Of a DNA stretch of 15,838 bases, positions 1 through 11,018 are shown piece after piece. This stretch comes from Acidithiobacillus sulfuriphilus. GTDB lineage: Bacteria > Pseudomonadota > Gammaproteobacteria > Acidithiobacillales > Acidithiobacillaceae. The position numbers and the translations under genes are program-made. The DNA is taken from NCBI RefSeq assembly GCF_003721225.1, contig NZ_RIZI01000125.1, positions 1 to 15,838 of the forward strand. Reading direction: 5' to 3'. Below the pieces are notes generated by a model that saw only the letters and a list, made by a program, of their open reading frames with translations, was not told the DNA's origin and did no database searches. Positions within the stretch are counted from its first letter, which is position 1, and each line of letters begins with the position of its first letter.

Positions 1-123
1 TTTGGGGATGCCCCCGCCGAGAACCGGCGGGAATGGGAGCGCCGCGCGCGTTTTTTGGCTGGGCGGGGCTTCACCAGTGAGCTGATCCGCCGGGTCCTTG
101 ACGGCGAACCCGACGCATATTGA
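1..123 (+). CDS. recX: Regulatory protein RecX, C-terminal fragment
   Basis: The frame open from base 1 gives 40 residues and a TGA at 121-123. It ends with [20 protein letters not shown] followed by a short acidic tail. This matches the last helical repeat of RecX, where an R-x-R-F-L-x-x-R-G-F-x-x-x-x-I motif sits just before the C-terminus. RecX binds RecA filaments and limits recombinase activity. Only the C-terminal third or less is present, because the gene starts left of the window. The stop lies 22 bp before the alaS start on the same strand, so the two are probably co-transcribed, an order (recX next to alaS) common in proteobacteria. The family call rests on a short stretch but the motif fit is good. 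Confidence 0.75.
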   Translation, partial: FGDAPAENRREWERRARFLAGRGFTSELIRRVLDGEPDAY

Positions 124-145
124 TTTTTTTGACAATGGAAGACAC

Positions 146-2782
146 ATGCAAGCGGAATTGATTCGTCAGGCCTTTCTCGATTACTTTGCCGAAAACGGGC
201 ACAGCATAGTCCCATCCAGTGATCTCATCCCGCGCAACGACCCCACGCTGCTCTTCACCAATGCCGGCATGGTGCAGTTCAAGGATGTCTTCCTCGGTCT
301 GGAGGCGCGGCCCTACCGGCGGGCGGTCTCCTCGCAACGCTGCATGCGCGCCGGCGGCAAGCACAACGACCTGGAAAACGTGGGCTATACCGCCCGTCAC
401 CACACCTTTTTCGAGATGCTCGGCAATTTCTCCTTCGGCGATTACTTCAAGGGCGAGGCCATCCGTTTTGCTTGGCAATTTCTCACCGAGCGCCTCGGTC
501 TGCCGGCCGAAAAGCTCTGGGTGACGGTTTATCAGGAAGACGATGAGGCCGCATCCATTTGGTTGGATGAGATGGGCATCGACCCCCGGCGTTTCTCCCG
601 TTGCGGCGAAAAGGATAATTTCTGGAGCATGGGCGATACCGGCCCCTGCGGCCCCTGCTCGGAGATCTTTTACGACCATGGCCCGCATATCCCCGGCGGC
701 CCTCCCGGTAGCCCCGAAGCCGACGGCGATCGCTACATCGAGATCTGGAATCTCGTGTTCATGCAGTTTGATCGCGACAGCAGCGGTAAAATGACTCCTC
801 TACCCAAGCCCTCCGTGGATACCGGCATGGGTCTGGAGCGCCTGGCCGCCGTCCTGCAGGGCGTGCACAACAACTACGACACCGACCTCTTCCGCCCCCT
901 CATCCACGCCGCGGCAGGCCTTTGCCACAAGGACTATGGTGTGGACCCGGCGACGGACACCAGTCTTCGGGTGCTGGCGGACCATATTCGCGCCTGCAGT
1001 TTTCTCATCAGCGACGGCATCCTGCCGGGCAACGAGGGGCGCGGCTATGTGCTGCGCCGGATCATCCGCCGCGCCGTGCGCCATGGCCGCAAGCTGGGCC
1101 TGGAGGAGGTCTTTTTCCACCGTCTGGTGGCGCCGCTGGTGGAGAATATGGGGCATGCCTACCCCGAACTGGCGCAGGCGCAGGCCGAGGTGGAACGGGT
1201 CTTGGCCAAGGAAGAGAGCGGTTTCCGCGAAACCCTGGAAAAGGGGCTCACCCTGCTGGAAGAGGCCATTGCCCAACTGCCTGTAGGGGCCGCCATCCCC
1301 GGCGCCGTCGTCTTCAAACTCGCCGATACCTTCGGCTTCCCCGTCGATCTCACCGCCGATATTGCCCGGGAAAAGGGTCTTCTCCTGGACATGGAGGGCT
1401 TTGCGGCGGCCATGGACGAGCAGCGCCGCCGCTCCCGCGCCGCCTGGTCGGGCAGTGGCGAGGTCAAGGCCGAGCGCATCTATCATGACTTGGCCATGCG
1501 CCTGCCGCCCACGGAATTCTCCGGTTACGGGCAATGCCGGGACAGCGCCATGGTATTGGCCATCTTGTGCAATGGTGAGGAAGTCTCCGCGCTGCAGGCT
1601 GGCCAGACGGGTGCCGTGATCCTTGATCGGAGCCCGTTTTACGGGGAGTCGGGGGGGCAGGCGGGAGATCGCGGCATCCTGCAAGGAGAGGGCGGTGCCA
1701 GGTTCCGGGTGGACGATACGCAAAAGCCCTTGGGCAGCCTGCACGTACATCTCGGGGTGCTGGAAGCGGGCGCCCTGCGGGTCGGTGATACCATTCATGC
1801 GCTGGTGGACGAGGCGGCCCGCCGGGCCACCGCCGCCCATCATTCGGCCACCCATCTCCTCCATGCCGCCCTGCGCCAGATTCTCGGCGCCCATGTCCAG
1901 CAGAAGGGCTCGCTGGTTTCCGCCGAGCGCCTGCGCTTCGATTTCAGCCATCCCGAACCGGTGACGGCGGTGCAATTGCAGGAAATCGAGGGGCTGGTCA
2001 ACGCCGAGGTGCGCGCCAATGCCGATGCCGAAACGGATGTGCTGCCCATTGCCCAGGCTCAGGCCCTGGGGGCCATGGCTCTCTTCGGTGAGAAATACGG
2101 CGATACGGTGCGGGTGGTGCGCATGGGAGATTTTTCTTTGGAATTATGCGGCGGTACCCATGTCGGCCGCCTCGGTGACATCGGCTTGTTCAAGATCCTC
2201 GGGGAAAGCGGCGTGGCGGCCGGAGTGCGGCGCATCGAGGCCGTGACGGGCGCCGCAGCCCTGGAGCTGGTGCAACGCGACGAACAGCGTTTGCAGGTCG
2301 CGGCCGGGATGCTCAAGGTCCCTCCGGCCGAACTCGATCAACGCCTGGCGCAGACCCTGGAACGCCTGCGCCAACTGGAGAAAGAGCTGGAGAATCTCAA
2401 ACGCAAGGAAGCGGCCAAGGCCGGCGCGGATCTGGCCCTTCAGGCCGAGGATCTGGGAGGGGTCAAGATCCTGCTGGCGCGTCTGGAGGGCGTCGATGGC
2501 AAAGGTCTGCGCGAGGCGCTGGACCGCCTGCGGGCGCAACTACCCCAGTCCGTCATCGTCCTGGCGGCCGTGGAGGGCGAGAAGGTGGCCCTCATTGCCG
2601 GGGTCAGCAAAGAACTGCATGAGCGGATCAAGGCCGGGGATCTTGTCAACGCCGTGGCGCAACCCCTGGGCGGCAAGGGCGGTGGTCGCCCCGACATGGC
2701 CCAAGCCGGCGCCCCGCATCCCGAGCTGCTCCCGGAGGCCCTGGCCAAGGCCCGGGTCTGGATTGCCGAGCGCTTGGCCTAA
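146..2782 (+). CDS. alaS: Alanine--tRNA ligase (AlaRS)
   Basis: This gene encodes a cytoplasmic enzyme of 878 residues (E. coli AlaRS has 875) that charges tRNA-Ala and edits mischarged Ser and Gly. The class II catalytic core starts at once (RQAFLDYF, residues 7-14; [13 protein letters not shown], residues 30-42). The editing domain has the zinc-site HxxxH at His566/His570 and CGGTH with Cys668 and His672. A coiled coil (about 730-770) leads to the C-terminal domain with [14 protein letters not shown] near 841-854. The start is taken at ATG 146, preceded by GGAAG at 137-141. It matches the N-terminus of homologues, whereas an in-frame TTG at 98 would add 16 residues inside recX. The gene is complete, with no sign of damage. 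Confidence 0.97.
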   Translation: MQAELIRQAFLDYFAENGHSIVPSSDLIPRNDPTLLFTNAGMVQFKDVFLGLEARPYRRAVSSQRCMRAGGKHNDLENVGYTARHHTFFEMLGNFSFGDYFKGEAIRFAWQFLTERLGLPAEKLWVTVYQEDDEAASIWLDEMGIDPRRFSRCGEKDNFWSMGDTGPCGPCSEIFYDHGPHIPGGPPGSPEADGDRYIEIWNLVFMQFDRDSSGKMTPLPKPSVDTGMGLERLAAVLQGVHNNYDTDLFRPLIHAAAGLCHKDYGVDPATDTSLRVLADHIRACSFLISDGILPGNEGRGYVLRRIIRRAVRHGRKLGLEEVFFHRLVAPLVENMGHAYPELAQAQAEVERVLAKEESGFRETLEKGLTLLEEAIAQLPVGAAIPGAVVFKLADTFGFPVDLTADIAREKGLLLDMEGFAAAMDEQRRRSRAAWSGSGEVKAERIYHDLAMRLPPTEFSGYGQCRDSAMVLAILCNGEEVSALQAGQTGAVILDRSPFYGESGGQAGDRGILQGEGGARFRVDDTQKPLGSLHVHLGVLEAGALRVGDTIHALVDEAARRATAAHHSATHLLHAALRQILGAHVQQKGSLVSAERLRFDFSHPEPVTAVQLQEIEGLVNAEVRANADAETDVLPIAQAQALGAMALFGEKYGDTVRVVRMGDFSLELCGGTHVGRLGDIGLFKILGESGVAAGVRRIEAVTGAAALELVQRDEQRLQVAAGMLKVPPAELDQRLAQTLERLRQLEKELENLKRKEAAKAGADLALQAEDLGGVKILLARLEGVDGKGLREALDRLRAQLPQSVIVLAAVEGEKVALIAGVSKELHERIKAGDLVNAVAQPLGGKGGGRPDMAQAGAPHPELLPEALAKARVWIAERLA

Positions 2783-2827
2783 ACCACCGGGTCGCGGCTT
2801 GCGGGTGCGGGCTTTCGCTCCGGATCC

Positions 2828-3457
2828 CTAATCTCCCGGCCCGTGGTGCCCATCACCCCGGCCCCCATGGGCATCGCCATGACCATGATCGCCGGGGCCA
2901 TGGTCTCCTCCCGGCCCGCGATCTCCCCCGGGACCGTGCCCCGGCCCCGGTCTTTCGGGTCCGTAGCCTTGCGGCCCATGTTTCTGGGGAACATAGCCCG
3001 GTCTGCCGGGACCTTGGGGACCCTCGCCGCGGAGAGCGGGCGGCCTTTCACCGGCGCGAAACTGCCGCCAGTTGGGCTGCCGGTAATACTCCCGGGCGCG
3101 CTCCTGATAACGGCCCCAGTCATTACCTCGGTAGCCACGGAGGGGCGGCGGCGGCGCCGCCAAGGGGCGCCAGGGCCCGCGGTATCCGGGTCCGGCATAC
3201 CAGCGATTACCGTAATAATAGTAATAGCTCTGACCCAGATAAAAGATGGGCTGGGGCGCGCCCAGGGCGGCATAGACCTGAAGCTGCGGCAGCCAGACCA
3301 TGACCGGAGGCACGGCCATTGGCGGGTAGGCGGGCGGAAGATAAACGGGCGTGGTGCCCACATTCAATTGCACGCTGACGGGTGGCCCATCGGCCAAGGC
3401 CAGGTTGCTTGCGCCGAGGAATAGGGTGGCCGTCAGGAGGGAAGAGATGGTTTTCAT
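2828..3457 (-). CDS. Exported Pro/Tyr-rich protein with Gly/His-rich tail
   Basis: The product has 209 residues and I cannot name it. Residues 1-22 form a clear signal peptide (MKTISSLLTA...ALA, then DG), so it should be exported to the periplasm or beyond. A proline-rich segment (37-57) is followed by LGQSYYYYYGNRWY (74-87), GPGYRGPWRPL (89-99) and PPPLRGYRGNDWGRY (103-117). This resembles short secreted proteins of unknown function in proteobacteria that carry a YRGPW...PPPLR pattern. From about residue 144 to the end the protein is low-complexity Gly/Pro/Asp/His, with seven histidines in the last 36 residues. It converges on alaS (45 bp apart) and diverges from pyrG. An open frame continues far upstream, antisense to pyrG, but the signal peptide fixes the start at 3457. 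ATGs at 3478 and 3487 are possible alternatives. Confidence 0.8.
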   Translation of the reverse strand: MKTISSLLTATLFLGASNLALADGPPVSVQLNVGTTPVYLPPAYPPMAVPPVMVWLPQLQVYAALGAPQPIFYLGQSYYYYYGNRWYAGPGYRGPWRPLAAPPPPLRGYRGNDWGRYQERAREYYRQPNWRQFRAGERPPALRGEGPQGPGRPGYVPQKHGPQGYGPERPGPGHGPGGDRGPGGDHGPGDHGHGDAHGGRGDGHHGPGD

Positions 3458-3487
3458 GCGAGTTTGTCCGCGATCCATGATGCGCAT

Positions 3488-3516
3488 AGCATTTGCCGAT
3501 GTCCAGTGGGCGTCAA
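3488..3516 (-). promoter_or_regulatory. Candidate promoter for the exported protein gene
   Basis: On the minus strand TTGACG (3516-3511, five of six matches to the -35 consensus) is followed after 17 bp by AATGCT (3493-3488, three of six). Transcription would start near 3481, about 24 bases before the ATG at 3457. The -10 is poor, so this is a guess from spacing and position. Confidence 0.3.
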
Positions 3517-3562
3517 GTGGGGCGATTTGTCGACAAGGCGTTCGTTCCCGCCCGCCCCTGCG

Positions 3563-3591
3563 TTGTGCCGCATCGCCGAATTGGCTACCAT
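3563..3591 (+). promoter_or_regulatory. Candidate promoter for the pyrG-kdsA-eno operon
   Basis: TTGTGC (3563-3568) and TACCAT (3586-3591) are separated by 17 bp and lie 34 bp before the pyrG ATG. The -35 matches the consensus at three positions and the -10 at four. It lies in the 168-bp divergent region between pyrG and the exported-protein gene, which also holds a 10-bp palindrome TTGTCGACAA at 3527-3536. Confidence 0.3.
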
Positions 3592-3619
3592 GCAGCGGGC
3601 GGTCGCAAGGCAGTGGTAA

Positions 3620-7397
<3,778 letters not shown>

Positions 7398-7432
7398 AAA
7401 AGAACCTTACCAAGTCGTACCGAGGGCGTTCC

Positions 7433-7810
7433 ATGGAAGGGGAAAGGCAAGGGCCGTGGCAATGGCTCAAAGGGCGCAGCGCAGACATGCGTTTCGTGGA
7501 CTTTGTGCTCCTCGCTCTCCTCTGCGCCCTCCAGTACCCCCTCTGGCTGGGCTCGGGTAGCTGTTGGAATGTCCTGTCGCTGCGTCAGGAACTGCAGGGC
7601 AAGGAGGCTGTTCTCAGCCAACTGGAGGCGCGCAATGCCAAGCTCCAGGCCCAGGTGGCCGATCTGCAGACCGGCAACGGCGCCATCGAAGAACTGGCCC
7701 GCCGCCATCTGGGCATGGTGGGCAAGGGCGAGATCTTCGTCTGGGTGGTTCCCGCCCATGCCGCGGCCAATCCTTCCCCTCTCCCCACGCGACAGGCCAG
7801 TCTATCCTGA
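7433..7810 (+). CDS. ftsB: Cell division protein FtsB
   Basis: The 125-residue product has the FtsB layout: a short cytoplasmic N-terminus, one membrane span (about residues 21-40, FVDFVLLALLCALQYPLWLG), a periplasmic coiled coil (LSLRQELQGKEAVLSQLEARNAKLQAQVADL) and the conserved ending IEELARRHLGMVGKGEIFVWVVP. FtsB joins FtsL and FtsQ in the divisome and helps activate septal peptidoglycan synthesis. E. coli FtsB has 103 residues and starts almost at the membrane span. Here ATG 7433 has GAGGG seven bases upstream, while the internal ATG 7487 (MRFVDF), nearer the usual start, has no close ribosome binding site, so the longer form is preferred with some doubt. The eno-ftsB order is common in proteobacteria. 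Confidence 0.88.
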   Translation: MEGERQGPWQWLKGRSADMRFVDFVLLALLCALQYPLWLGSGSCWNVLSLRQELQGKEAVLSQLEARNAKLQAQVADLQTGNGAIEELARRHLGMVGKGEIFVWVVPAHAAANPSPLPTRQASLS

Positions 7811-7817
7811 TTAACCC

Positions 7818-8201
7818 CTAGGCGATGGGCACGATCTGCTTGCCAAAAGGCGCCAGGGCCAGCCCGGCCAGCTTGATATGCTGTAGGGCAAAGGGGATGC
7901 CGATAATGGTAATGGCGCACAATAGCGCACTGAGCAAATGCCCTAGCGCCAGCCACCAGCCAAAGAGCAGGATCCAGATCACGTTCCCCAGCAGGCTGAT
8001 GCTTTTCCCCAACCCGCCCGCTGGCTGATCCACCATCTCCCGGCCAAAGGGCCAAAAGGAAAAAGACCCGATCCGGAAAGCGGCAATGGCCCAGGGGATC
8101 CCGATGATGGTAATGGCCGACAAGAGTCCCGCCAACCACCATCCCAGTCCCATGAGGAAGCCGCCGAATACAAACCAGATGATATTGCCCAAAAGGCGCA
8201 T
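7818..8201 (-). CDS. yccF: YccF-family inner membrane protein
   Basis: The 127-residue membrane protein consists of two copies of the YccF domain (about 50 residues each). Each copy has a hydrophobic stretch containing GNIIWFVFGG or GNVIWILLFG, then ITIIGIPWAIAAFRIGSFSFWPFG in the first copy and ITIIGIPFALQHIKLAGLALAPFG in the second. The repeated ITIIGIP...F(W/A)PFG is the family signature. The role is unknown and transport has been suggested only loosely for the family. ATG 8201 is chosen because an AGGAGA lies six bases upstream on the minus strand. A GTG or ATG further out (8225) would add eight residues over that site. It converges on ftsB with only seven bases between them and diverges from the next gene. 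Confidence 0.88.
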   Translation of the reverse strand: MRLLGNIIWFVFGGFLMGLGWWLAGLLSAITIIGIPWAIAAFRIGSFSFWPFGREMVDQPAGGLGKSISLLGNVIWILLFGWWLALGHLLSALLCAITIIGIPFALQHIKLAGLALAPFGKQIVPIA

Positions 8202-8293
8202 GAGCTTCTCCTGTTGCCGGTACAATCGCCACCAATGGGCCGGCTGGATGCCCGTGCGCGGCCATGGAAAAATCTTGCTAGGAGGAGTTTCCG

Positions 8294-9364
8294 ATGATAC
8301 AGCAAAGAGCGGCGGGGGCCATCATGGGGGCTCTCATTGGTGACGCCCTGGGGTTGGGTTGTCACTGGTATTACGATCTCGACGAAATGCGCCGGGATTG
8401 CGGCGCATGGGTCGACGGCTATCTGTCACCGCGCCCGGGCCGTTACCACGAGGGGATGAGGGCGGGAGAACCCTCCCAGTCGGCCATCCTGCTGCGTATG
8501 CTCCTGCATTCCGTACTCGCCCACGGAGAATATTCCGAGGCGGATTTTACCCGCCGCCTGGATGAAGATCTCTTTCCCCAACTCGATGGCACGCCTTTTT
8601 GCGGTCCGGGCGGCTATACCAATCAGTCCATCCGGGAAGCCTGGCGGCGGCGGGTCCGGGAAGGAAGATCCTGGCAGGACTGCGCTGGCCATGCCGATAC
8701 GACGGAAGGGGCGGAACGCGCCATCGTCTTGGCTGCCCTCCATGCCCGGCGGCCACGCCGGGTGGCCGAAGCGGTAAGCAGCCATGTGGCGCTGACCCAG
8801 GGGGATGAGGCCATCATCGCCATGTCCACCGCCTATAATATCGTCCTTTCGCAGTTGATTGCCGGACAGCGCTTGGGCCCGGATCTGGTCCCGGCGCTTC
8901 TCGGGCTGGTGCATGACGGTGAACTGCCTTTCCATGCCGTCACCCGGCAAAATCTCCAGCCGCCCCGTCCCGGGGAAGGAGAGGCCGCAAGGGCGGGAAC
9001 TTTTGCCTCCCCCGACGCCCTGTTGCTGCCCCACTACGCCGCCATCGCCGCCCGGGACCCGGGAATCCGCATTGAACCTGCCTGGAAGGCGGCGCTGGTC
9101 TACGGCCTGCCCTGCGCCATTTATCAGCAGTTGCCGGCGGCCTACTATTTGGCGAGCCGCTTTGCCGATGATTACGAGTCCGCCATTTTGCATGCCATCA
9201 ATGGCGGTGGTCAAAACATGTCCCGGGCCATGCTCACGGGCGCCCTGGTGGGGGCGCAGGTCGGTCTGGATGCCATCCCCCGGCGCTTTATCGACGGCCT
9301 CATGGACGGCGAGCGCCTGTGCGAGGAGGCGCTCGCCCTGGGCGCCTTGGCGGGGAGGGAGTGA
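8294..9364 (+). CDS. ADP-ribosylglycohydrolase-fold protein lacking the usual metal-site acids
   Basis: The product has 356 residues. The N-terminus, GAIMGALIGDALGLGCHWYYD (8-28), matches the opening helix of the ADP-ribosylglycohydrolase/crystallin J1 family, and the C-terminal ALVGAQVGLDAIPRRFIDGL matches its closing G-A-xx-G-x-xx-IP pattern. Two sites that normally bind the Mg2+ pair are changed: where the family has a T-D-D-T-like motif there is AGEPSQSA (57-64), and where it has GGDTD there is GGGQNMSRA (304-312). The protein may therefore bind a ligand without classical hydrolase chemistry, or belong to a sister subfamily with another substrate. The start is well set by AGGAGG seven bases before ATG 8294. 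It stands alone, divergent from yccF (92 bp). Confidence 0.8.
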   Translation: MIQQRAAGAIMGALIGDALGLGCHWYYDLDEMRRDCGAWVDGYLSPRPGRYHEGMRAGEPSQSAILLRMLLHSVLAHGEYSEADFTRRLDEDLFPQLDGTPFCGPGGYTNQSIREAWRRRVREGRSWQDCAGHADTTEGAERAIVLAALHARRPRRVAEAVSSHVALTQGDEAIIAMSTAYNIVLSQLIAGQRLGPDLVPALLGLVHDGELPFHAVTRQNLQPPRPGEGEAARAGTFASPDALLLPHYAAIAARDPGIRIEPAWKAALVYGLPCAIYQQLPAAYYLASRFADDYESAILHAINGGGQNMSRAMLTGALVGAQVGLDAIPRRFIDGLMDGERLCEEALALGALAGRE

Positions 9365-9509
9365 AAAGGGTATAGGGGATTTTTTGGGCTATCCTGAACA
9401 GGATCGGCGGCGCTAAAACCGGCGTGGACTTTCCTCCCGTCTGGAGGGGGTCGGGATCGCCGGTGGCGCCGGTTGGCGGGGCACTGCGGGAAGGATGGAG
9501 GAGGATTAC
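9365..9509 (+). other. Intergenic leader with small inverted repeats
   Basis: This 145-bp gap lies before the GlcG/HbpS-like gene. It contains ATCCTG-AA-CAGGAT (9391-9404), a perfect 6-bp inverted repeat with a 2-bp centre, and a CCTCC/GGAGG hairpin (9433-9437 with 9443-9447). A G/C-rich stretch around 9463-9480 (CCGGTGGCGCCGG) could also fold. I see no convincing sigma-70 pair and no known riboswitch core. Confidence 0.35.
9497..9505 (+). promoter_or_regulatory. Strong ribosome binding site deciding a GTG start
   Basis: GGAGGAGGA ends four bases before GTG 9510. The competing in-frame ATG at 9495 overlaps this site and so would have no separate binding site of its own. Confidence 0.65.
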
Positions 9510-10025
9510 GTGAACACGAAATTCAACAGGCTGGGATCAGCGCTCCTGCTGGTCATGGCCCCTGGCGTAGTTTGCCCGGCCCAGGCCACCGACCTGCTGG
9601 TGCAGCGACCGCAGTTGACCATGGGCACGGCACTGCATATCGCGCAGGGGGCGGTGGATGCCTGCCGGGCCAAGGGGATTGCCGTGGGGGTGACCGTGGT
9701 GGACCTGGACGGGATTCCCCAGGTCGTCCTGCGGGATACCCTGGCCCCGCGCCTTACCCTCAGGATCAGCAGGGAGAAGGCGTATACGGCCGTGTCTTTC
9801 AATCAGCCGACGGCCCAATTGGAGGGGCGCTTTCCGGGGGCCTATTCGGTGCCCAAGAGCCCAGGCTTGCTCATCAGCGCCGGTGCCGTGCCCATCCGCG
9901 CCGGCGGCCAGTTGCTGGGGGCCGTAGGGGTGAGCGGCTCCGCCACCGGAGAACAGGACGCCGCCTGCGCCCAAGCCGGGGTGGACGCGGTCCAGGCGGA
10001 TTTGGACCTCCAGGGGCAGCCCTAA
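9510..10025 (+). CDS. Exported GlcG/HbpS-like (DUF336) protein
   Basis: The product has 171 residues. A signal peptide covers residues 1-26 (hydrophobic LGSALLLVMAPGVV, ending AQA). The mature part follows the GlcG/HbpS pattern: ALHIAQGAVDACRAKGIAVGVTVVDLDGIPQVVLRD, then REKAYTAVSFNQPT, then SAGAVPIRAGGQLLGAVGVSG and AGVDAV near the end. Members with a signal peptide include haem-binding HbpS of Streptomyces, while GlcG sits in glycolate operons, so the exact ligand here is open. The GTG start rests on the ribosome binding site and gives a normal signal peptide. It stands alone between the ADP-ribosylglycohydrolase homologue and convergent efp. Confidence 0.82.
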   Translation: MNTKFNRLGSALLLVMAPGVVCPAQATDLLVQRPQLTMGTALHIAQGAVDACRAKGIAVGVTVVDLDGIPQVVLRDTLAPRLTLRISREKAYTAVSFNQPTAQLEGRFPGAYSVPKSPGLLISAGAVPIRAGGQLLGAVGVSGSATGEQDAACAQAGVDAVQADLDLQGQP

Positions 10026-10044
10026 GCGGTATTCGCTGCCCCTG
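10011..10044. terminator. Hairpin spanning the stop codon, possible two-way terminator
   Basis: CAGGGGCAGC (10011-10020) pairs perfectly with GCTGCCCCTG (10035-10044), and the loop holds the TAA of the upstream gene. It sits between two convergent genes, the usual place for a shared terminator. No T-run follows on either strand, so it is not a classic intrinsic terminator. Confidence 0.4.
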
Positions 10045-10055
10045 CAGACTCTGCG

Positions 10056-10616
10056 TCAGGCGCGGTCGATGTAGCTGCCGTCGACGGTGTTGACGCGGAT
10101 TTTCTCACCATTATTGACGAACTGGGGGACCATGACGGTGATGCCCGTCTCCACTTTGGCCGGCTTATAGGAGCCGGTGGCGGTCTGTCCCTTGATGGCG
10201 GGTTCGGATTCGACCACTTCGAGGATGACCACCGGGGGCAACTCGACACCGATGGGCCGGTCGTTGTGCATATTCACCTGGATCTCGGTGTTAGGCAGTA
10301 GGTAACCGGTCTGCCCCTCCAGGAGTTCGGCAGAGAGGGTCATCTGCTCGTAGCTCTCGTTGTCCATGAAAACGTAGCCGTTGGTGTCCACATAGAGGAA
10401 CTGCATGGTACGCGGTTCGACCACGGCCTTTTCCATTTTTTCTTCGGAGCGGAAACGGGTATTGGTCTTGGTGCCGGTTTCGATATTCTTCATCTCCACC
10501 TGCATGAAGGCGCCGCCCTTGCCGGGCTTGACGAAATCGGTTTTGAGCACGCGCCACAGGCCCTTTTCGTACTCCAGAATATTGCCGGGGCGGATGTCAA
10601 AAGCAGAAATTTTCAT
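10056..10616 (-). CDS. efp: Elongation factor P
   Basis: The 186-residue product starts MKISAFDIRPGNILEYEKGLW and covers the three beta-barrel domains of EF-P, ending PQFVNNGEKIRVNTVDGSYIDRA. EF-P binds between the ribosomal P and E sites and relieves stalling at proline runs. The tip loop KPGKGGAF carries Lys33, equivalent to the modified Lys34 of E. coli EF-P, so a lysyl-type modification is expected. No modification genes are in the window. The start at 10616 has AGGGA about eight bases upstream on the minus strand. An open frame continues upstream but the family N-terminus fixes this start. It is divergent from the DUF971-uvrC-pgsA cluster. Confidence 0.96.
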   Translation of the reverse strand: MKISAFDIRPGNILEYEKGLWRVLKTDFVKPGKGGAFMQVEMKNIETGTKTNTRFRSEEKMEKAVVEPRTMQFLYVDTNGYVFMDNESYEQMTLSAELLEGQTGYLLPNTEIQVNMHNDRPIGVELPPVVILEVVESEPAIKGQTATGSYKPAKVETGITVMVPQFVNNGEKIRVNTVDGSYIDRA

Positions 10617-10654
10617 GATGTGTTCCCTTCGGGCATTCCCTTTACAGGGCGCGA

Positions 10655-10683
10655 ATTGTACCCTAGGGATATTTCCCTGACTA
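10655..10683 (-). promoter_or_regulatory. Candidate efp promoter with a palindrome in the spacer
   Basis: On the minus strand TAGTCA (10683-10678, four of six) and TACAAT (10660-10655, five of six) are separated by exactly 17 bp. The start of transcription would fall near 10648, about 30 bases before the efp ATG. An inverted repeat AGGGA-N4-TCCCT (10665-10678) lies almost wholly in the spacer and could be an operator. Confidence 0.5.
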
Positions 10684-10703
10684 GCCGTAACCCCGAGGAA
10701 GCC

Positions 10704-11018
10704 ATGTCCGACGCCCGTACCCAGCCCCTGGAGATCCGTCCCCTGATGATCAGCCGCGTTCTGGAGGTGGATTGGGCCGATGGCCATACCAGCCGGGTCA
10801 GTTTCGAGCGCCTGCGGGTGGAATGTCCCTGCGCCGAGTGCAAGGGGCATAGCCCGGCGGAGGCCAAGACCATTACGGGTAAGGAGGATGTCTCCATCAG
10901 CGATGTGCAGCCGGTGGGCAACTATGCCATCCAGATCCATTTCAGCGACGGCCACAATACGGGCATCTATACCTGGGAATATCTGCGTTTTCTCGACGAA
11001 GAGGGTGCTGGTGCCTGA
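10704..11018 (+). CDS. DUF971 (gamma-butyrobetaine hydroxylase N-terminal-like) protein
   Basis: The 104-residue product shows the DUF971 pattern: SRVLEVDWADGHTSRVSFERLRVECPCAEC, followed by VGNYAIQIHFSDGHNTGIYTWEYLRFL. The same fold forms the N-terminal domain of gamma-butyrobetaine hydroxylase. Stand-alone bacterial versions have no settled function. Cys residues in ECPCAECKGH form a C-x-C-x2-C plus His group that could hold zinc. The start ATG 10704 has GAGGAA four bases upstream, and the longer open frame from 10620 lacks similarity. The stop overlaps the likely uvrC start, so the two are probably co-translated. The family call is firm, the role unknown. Confidence 0.88.
   Translation: MSDARTQPLEIRPLMISRVLEVDWADGHTSRVSFERLRVECPCAECKGHSPAEAKTITGKEDVSISDVQPVGNYAIQIHFSDGHNTGIYTWEYLRFLDEEGAGA

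Noticed and set aside
98..145. In-frame TTG start for alaS, adding 16 residues
   Set aside because: It lies inside recX, has no family similarity, and ATG 146 has a ribosome binding site and matches AlaRS N-termini.
800..1975. Long minus-strand frame of 391 codons within alaS
   Set aside because: It is a shadow of the alaS coding frame in GC-rich DNA, and the translation shows no recognisable domain.
9405..9495. Possible cobalamin riboswitch (GCACTGCGGGAAGG near the end of the leader)
   Set aside because: The conserved core of that riboswitch (the GCCCCGCAACTG-like segment) is absent.
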